In this document: in pieces, positions 4,291 to 5,491 of the stretch
How positions within the stretch are numbered: the stretch's first letter is position 1
Layout of the letters: every line of letters starts with the position of its first letter
Assembly (NCBI GenBank): GCA_902475865.1
Contig: CABSBK010000090.1
Location: 1-5,491, forward strand
Source of the DNA: an uncultured Collinsella sp.
Lineage (GTDB): Bacteria; Actinomycetota; Coriobacteriia; Coriobacteriales; Coriobacteriaceae
Reading direction: 5' to 3'
DNA: 5,491 nucleotides
Program-made: the position numbers and the translations under genes
Notes under the pieces: model-generated
Databases searched by the model: none
What the model was told of the DNA's origin: nothing
The model's input: only the letters and a program-made list of their open reading frames with translations

Positions 4291-5491
4291 CTACTGCAGG
4301 TCCAGCTGGTCCAGGTATTCCTTGCCGTGCTCGGAGATATGGCGCTTGCGGCCTGCCTCGTCGTTGCCCAGCAACAGGTTGAACATGGTCTCCATCTTGG
4401 TGACGTCCTCGGGTTCAACCTTGATCAGGCGACGTGTCTCGGGGTTCATGGTGGTGAGCCACATCATGTCCGGATCGTTCTCACCAAGACCCTTGGAGCG
4501 GTTGATGGAACACTTCTGGTCGCCGATCTCTTTGAGGATGCCGTTCTTCTCGAGCTCGGTGTAGTCAAAGTAGGTCTTTTCTTTGCAGTTGATCTCGTAG
4601 AGCGGCGACTCGGCGATATACACGTAACCCTCGTCGATAAGTGTGGGCACCAGGCGGTAGAGCATGGTGAGCACGAGCGTGCGGATGTGGTAACCGTCGA
4701 CGTCGGCATCCGTACAAATGATGACCTTGTTCCAGTTGAGGTTGTCCAGGTCAAAGGCGCCGAGGTTCTTGATGCGCTTGTCTTTGATCTCCACGCCGCA
4801 GCCCAACACGCGCATGAGGTCCATGATGATGTCGGACTTAAAGATGCGCGGATAGTCCTCCTTTAGGCAGTTGAGGATCTTACCGCGGACGGGCATAACG
4901 CCCTGGAACTCGGCATCGCGCGAGGTGCGAATGGCGCCTGCTGCCGAGTCGCCCTCTACGATGTAGATCTCGCGACGGCTCTTGTCCTTGGAGCGGCAGT
5001 CGATGAATTTCTGCACGCGGTTGGCCATGTCGGTCTTCTGCTGCAGGTTGGTCTTGATGCTCTGGCGCGTCTTTTCGGCGTTCTCGCGCGAGCGCTTGTT
5101 GATGAGCACCTGCTCCATGATCTTGTTGGCAGCGTCTTTGTTCTCGATCAGATAGGTCGAGAGGCGCTCCTTAAAGAAGGCCGTCATCGCCTGCTGGATA
5201 AAGCGGTTGTTGGTCTGTTTTTCGTAAGACGTCTGGGTGTAGAAGCAGTTGGTCACCAGCACCAGGCAGTCTTGGACGTCCTGCCACTTAATGCCGCTCT
5301 CGTTTTTGTTGTACTTGCCCTGTTGCTTAATGTAAGCATCGATGGCGCTAGTGAGGGCGCTGCGGGCAGCCTTCTCGGGCGAGCCGCCGTTCTCGAGCCA
5401 CGATGAGTTGTGGTAGTACTCCTGCATCGTGAAGGTGCGCGAGAAGCACATGCACGCGGTGATTTTTACATTGTAGTCGGGCAGGTCCTCG
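4291..5491 (-). CDS. Type IIA DNA topoisomerase subunit B (ParE/GyrB family), C-terminal part, 5' end outside window
   Basis: The frame is open to the window edge, leaving 399 visible residues ending at TAG 4293-4291. The ATG at 5451 is internal, because 13 in-frame codons (EDLPDYNVKITAC) precede it. Visible residues 1 to about 110 are the end of the transducer domain of the ATPase region, with NGGSPEKAARSAL (34-46). The N-terminal GHKL ATP-binding domain lies outside. The TOPRIM domain follows: EIYIVEGDSAAG (174-185, catalytic Glu 179), MPVRGKILN (199-207), and the metal-binding CTDADVDGYHIRTL (259-272; D261, D263, D265). The C-terminal conserved segment is SKGLGENDPDMMW (332-344). Together with subunit A it would form an A2B2 enzyme that passes one duplex through another using ATP. 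The family motif is usually EGDSAGG; here it is EGDSAAG. The QTK loop reads QTN (92-94). The order B then A with a 45-bp gap indicates one operon. It could be named parE, but gyrase-like ancestry cannot be excluded. Confidence 0.93.
   Translation of the reverse strand, partial: EDLPDYNVKITACMCFSRTFTMQEYYHNSSWLENGGSPEKAARSALTSAIDAYIKQQGKYNKNESGIKWQDVQDCLVLVTNCFYTQTSYEKQTNNRFIQQAMTAFFKERLSTYLIENKDAANKIMEQVLINKRSRENAEKTRQSIKTNLQQKTDMANRVQKFIDCRSKDKSRREIYIVEGDSAAGAIRTSRDAEFQGVMPVRGKILNCLKEDYPRIFKSDIIMDLMRVLGCGVEIKDKRIKNLGAFDLDNLNWNKVIICTDADVDGYHIRTLVLTMLYRLVPTLIDEGYVYIAESPLYEINCKEKTYFDYTELEKNGILKEIGDQKCSINRSKGLGENDPDMMWLTTMNPETRRLIKVEPEDVTKMETMFNLLLGNDEAGRKRHISEHGKEYLDQLDLQ

Noticed and set aside
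1921..4866. A 981-codon open frame on the plus strand covering the topoisomerase genes.
   Set aside because: It lies antisense to two conserved genes with intact active-site motifs. Its product is a low-complexity, Leu/Val/Asp-rich sequence with no recognisable domain. Long antisense frames are a common by-product of GC-biased codon use in such genes.
5449..5451. ATG at 5451 as the start of the topoisomerase B gene.
   Set aside because: The frame continues open to the window edge with family-like sequence, and the ATPase domain expected before this point must lie outside the window.

Overview
The window looks like a chromosomal segment from a moderately high-GC Gram-positive gut bacterium. 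The style of the proteins suggests a Coriobacteriia/Collinsella-like actinobacterium. This is inferred from family resemblance and base composition only; no rRNA or other taxonomic marker is present.

Layout. (1) Positions 1-57 (+) hold what appears to be the last 18 codons of an upstream gene. Its TGA overlaps the ATG of the next gene (ATGA, 54-57). (2) 54-584 (+) encodes a flavodoxin-fold NAD(P)H:FMN oxidoreductase with a four-cysteine motif like that of iron-sulfur flavoproteins. (3) 585-692 is a convergent intergenic gap containing a long inverted repeat (598-662). (4) 693-1787 (-) encodes a 364-residue AAA-type ATPase with a C-terminal winged-helix-like domain. Its leader carries three tandem 19-bp repeats (1797-1853) that abut the ribosome binding site. 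(5) 1854-2004 is intergenic and includes a GC-rich hairpin (1932-1968). (6) 2005-4245 (-) and 4291 to beyond the window end (-) are the A and B subunits of a type IIA topoisomerase. They are arranged B then A, 45 bp apart, as an operon.

How the genes fit together. The topoisomerase pair forms one enzyme: B supplies the ATPase and TOPRIM metal site, and A supplies the DNA-cleaving tyrosine. The A subunit lacks a recognisable GyrA box, so a topoisomerase IV-like role or a second, non-gyrase type IIA enzyme is more likely than gyrase. The ATPase gene is a separate unit, apparently with its own operator-like array, and looks like an accessory gene placed between housekeeping genes. The flavoprotein belongs to a transcription unit entering from the left.

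Most interesting points: the 3 x 19-bp array (six 9/10-bp sub-repeats) in front of an ATPase that itself carries a DNA-binding-like domain; an alanine at the quinolone-anchoring serine position of the A subunit; and the apparent loss of the QTK-loop lysine in the B subunit. I found no mobile-element gene, CRISPR array, tRNA or rRNA. There is no gene-free stretch longer than 300 bases.
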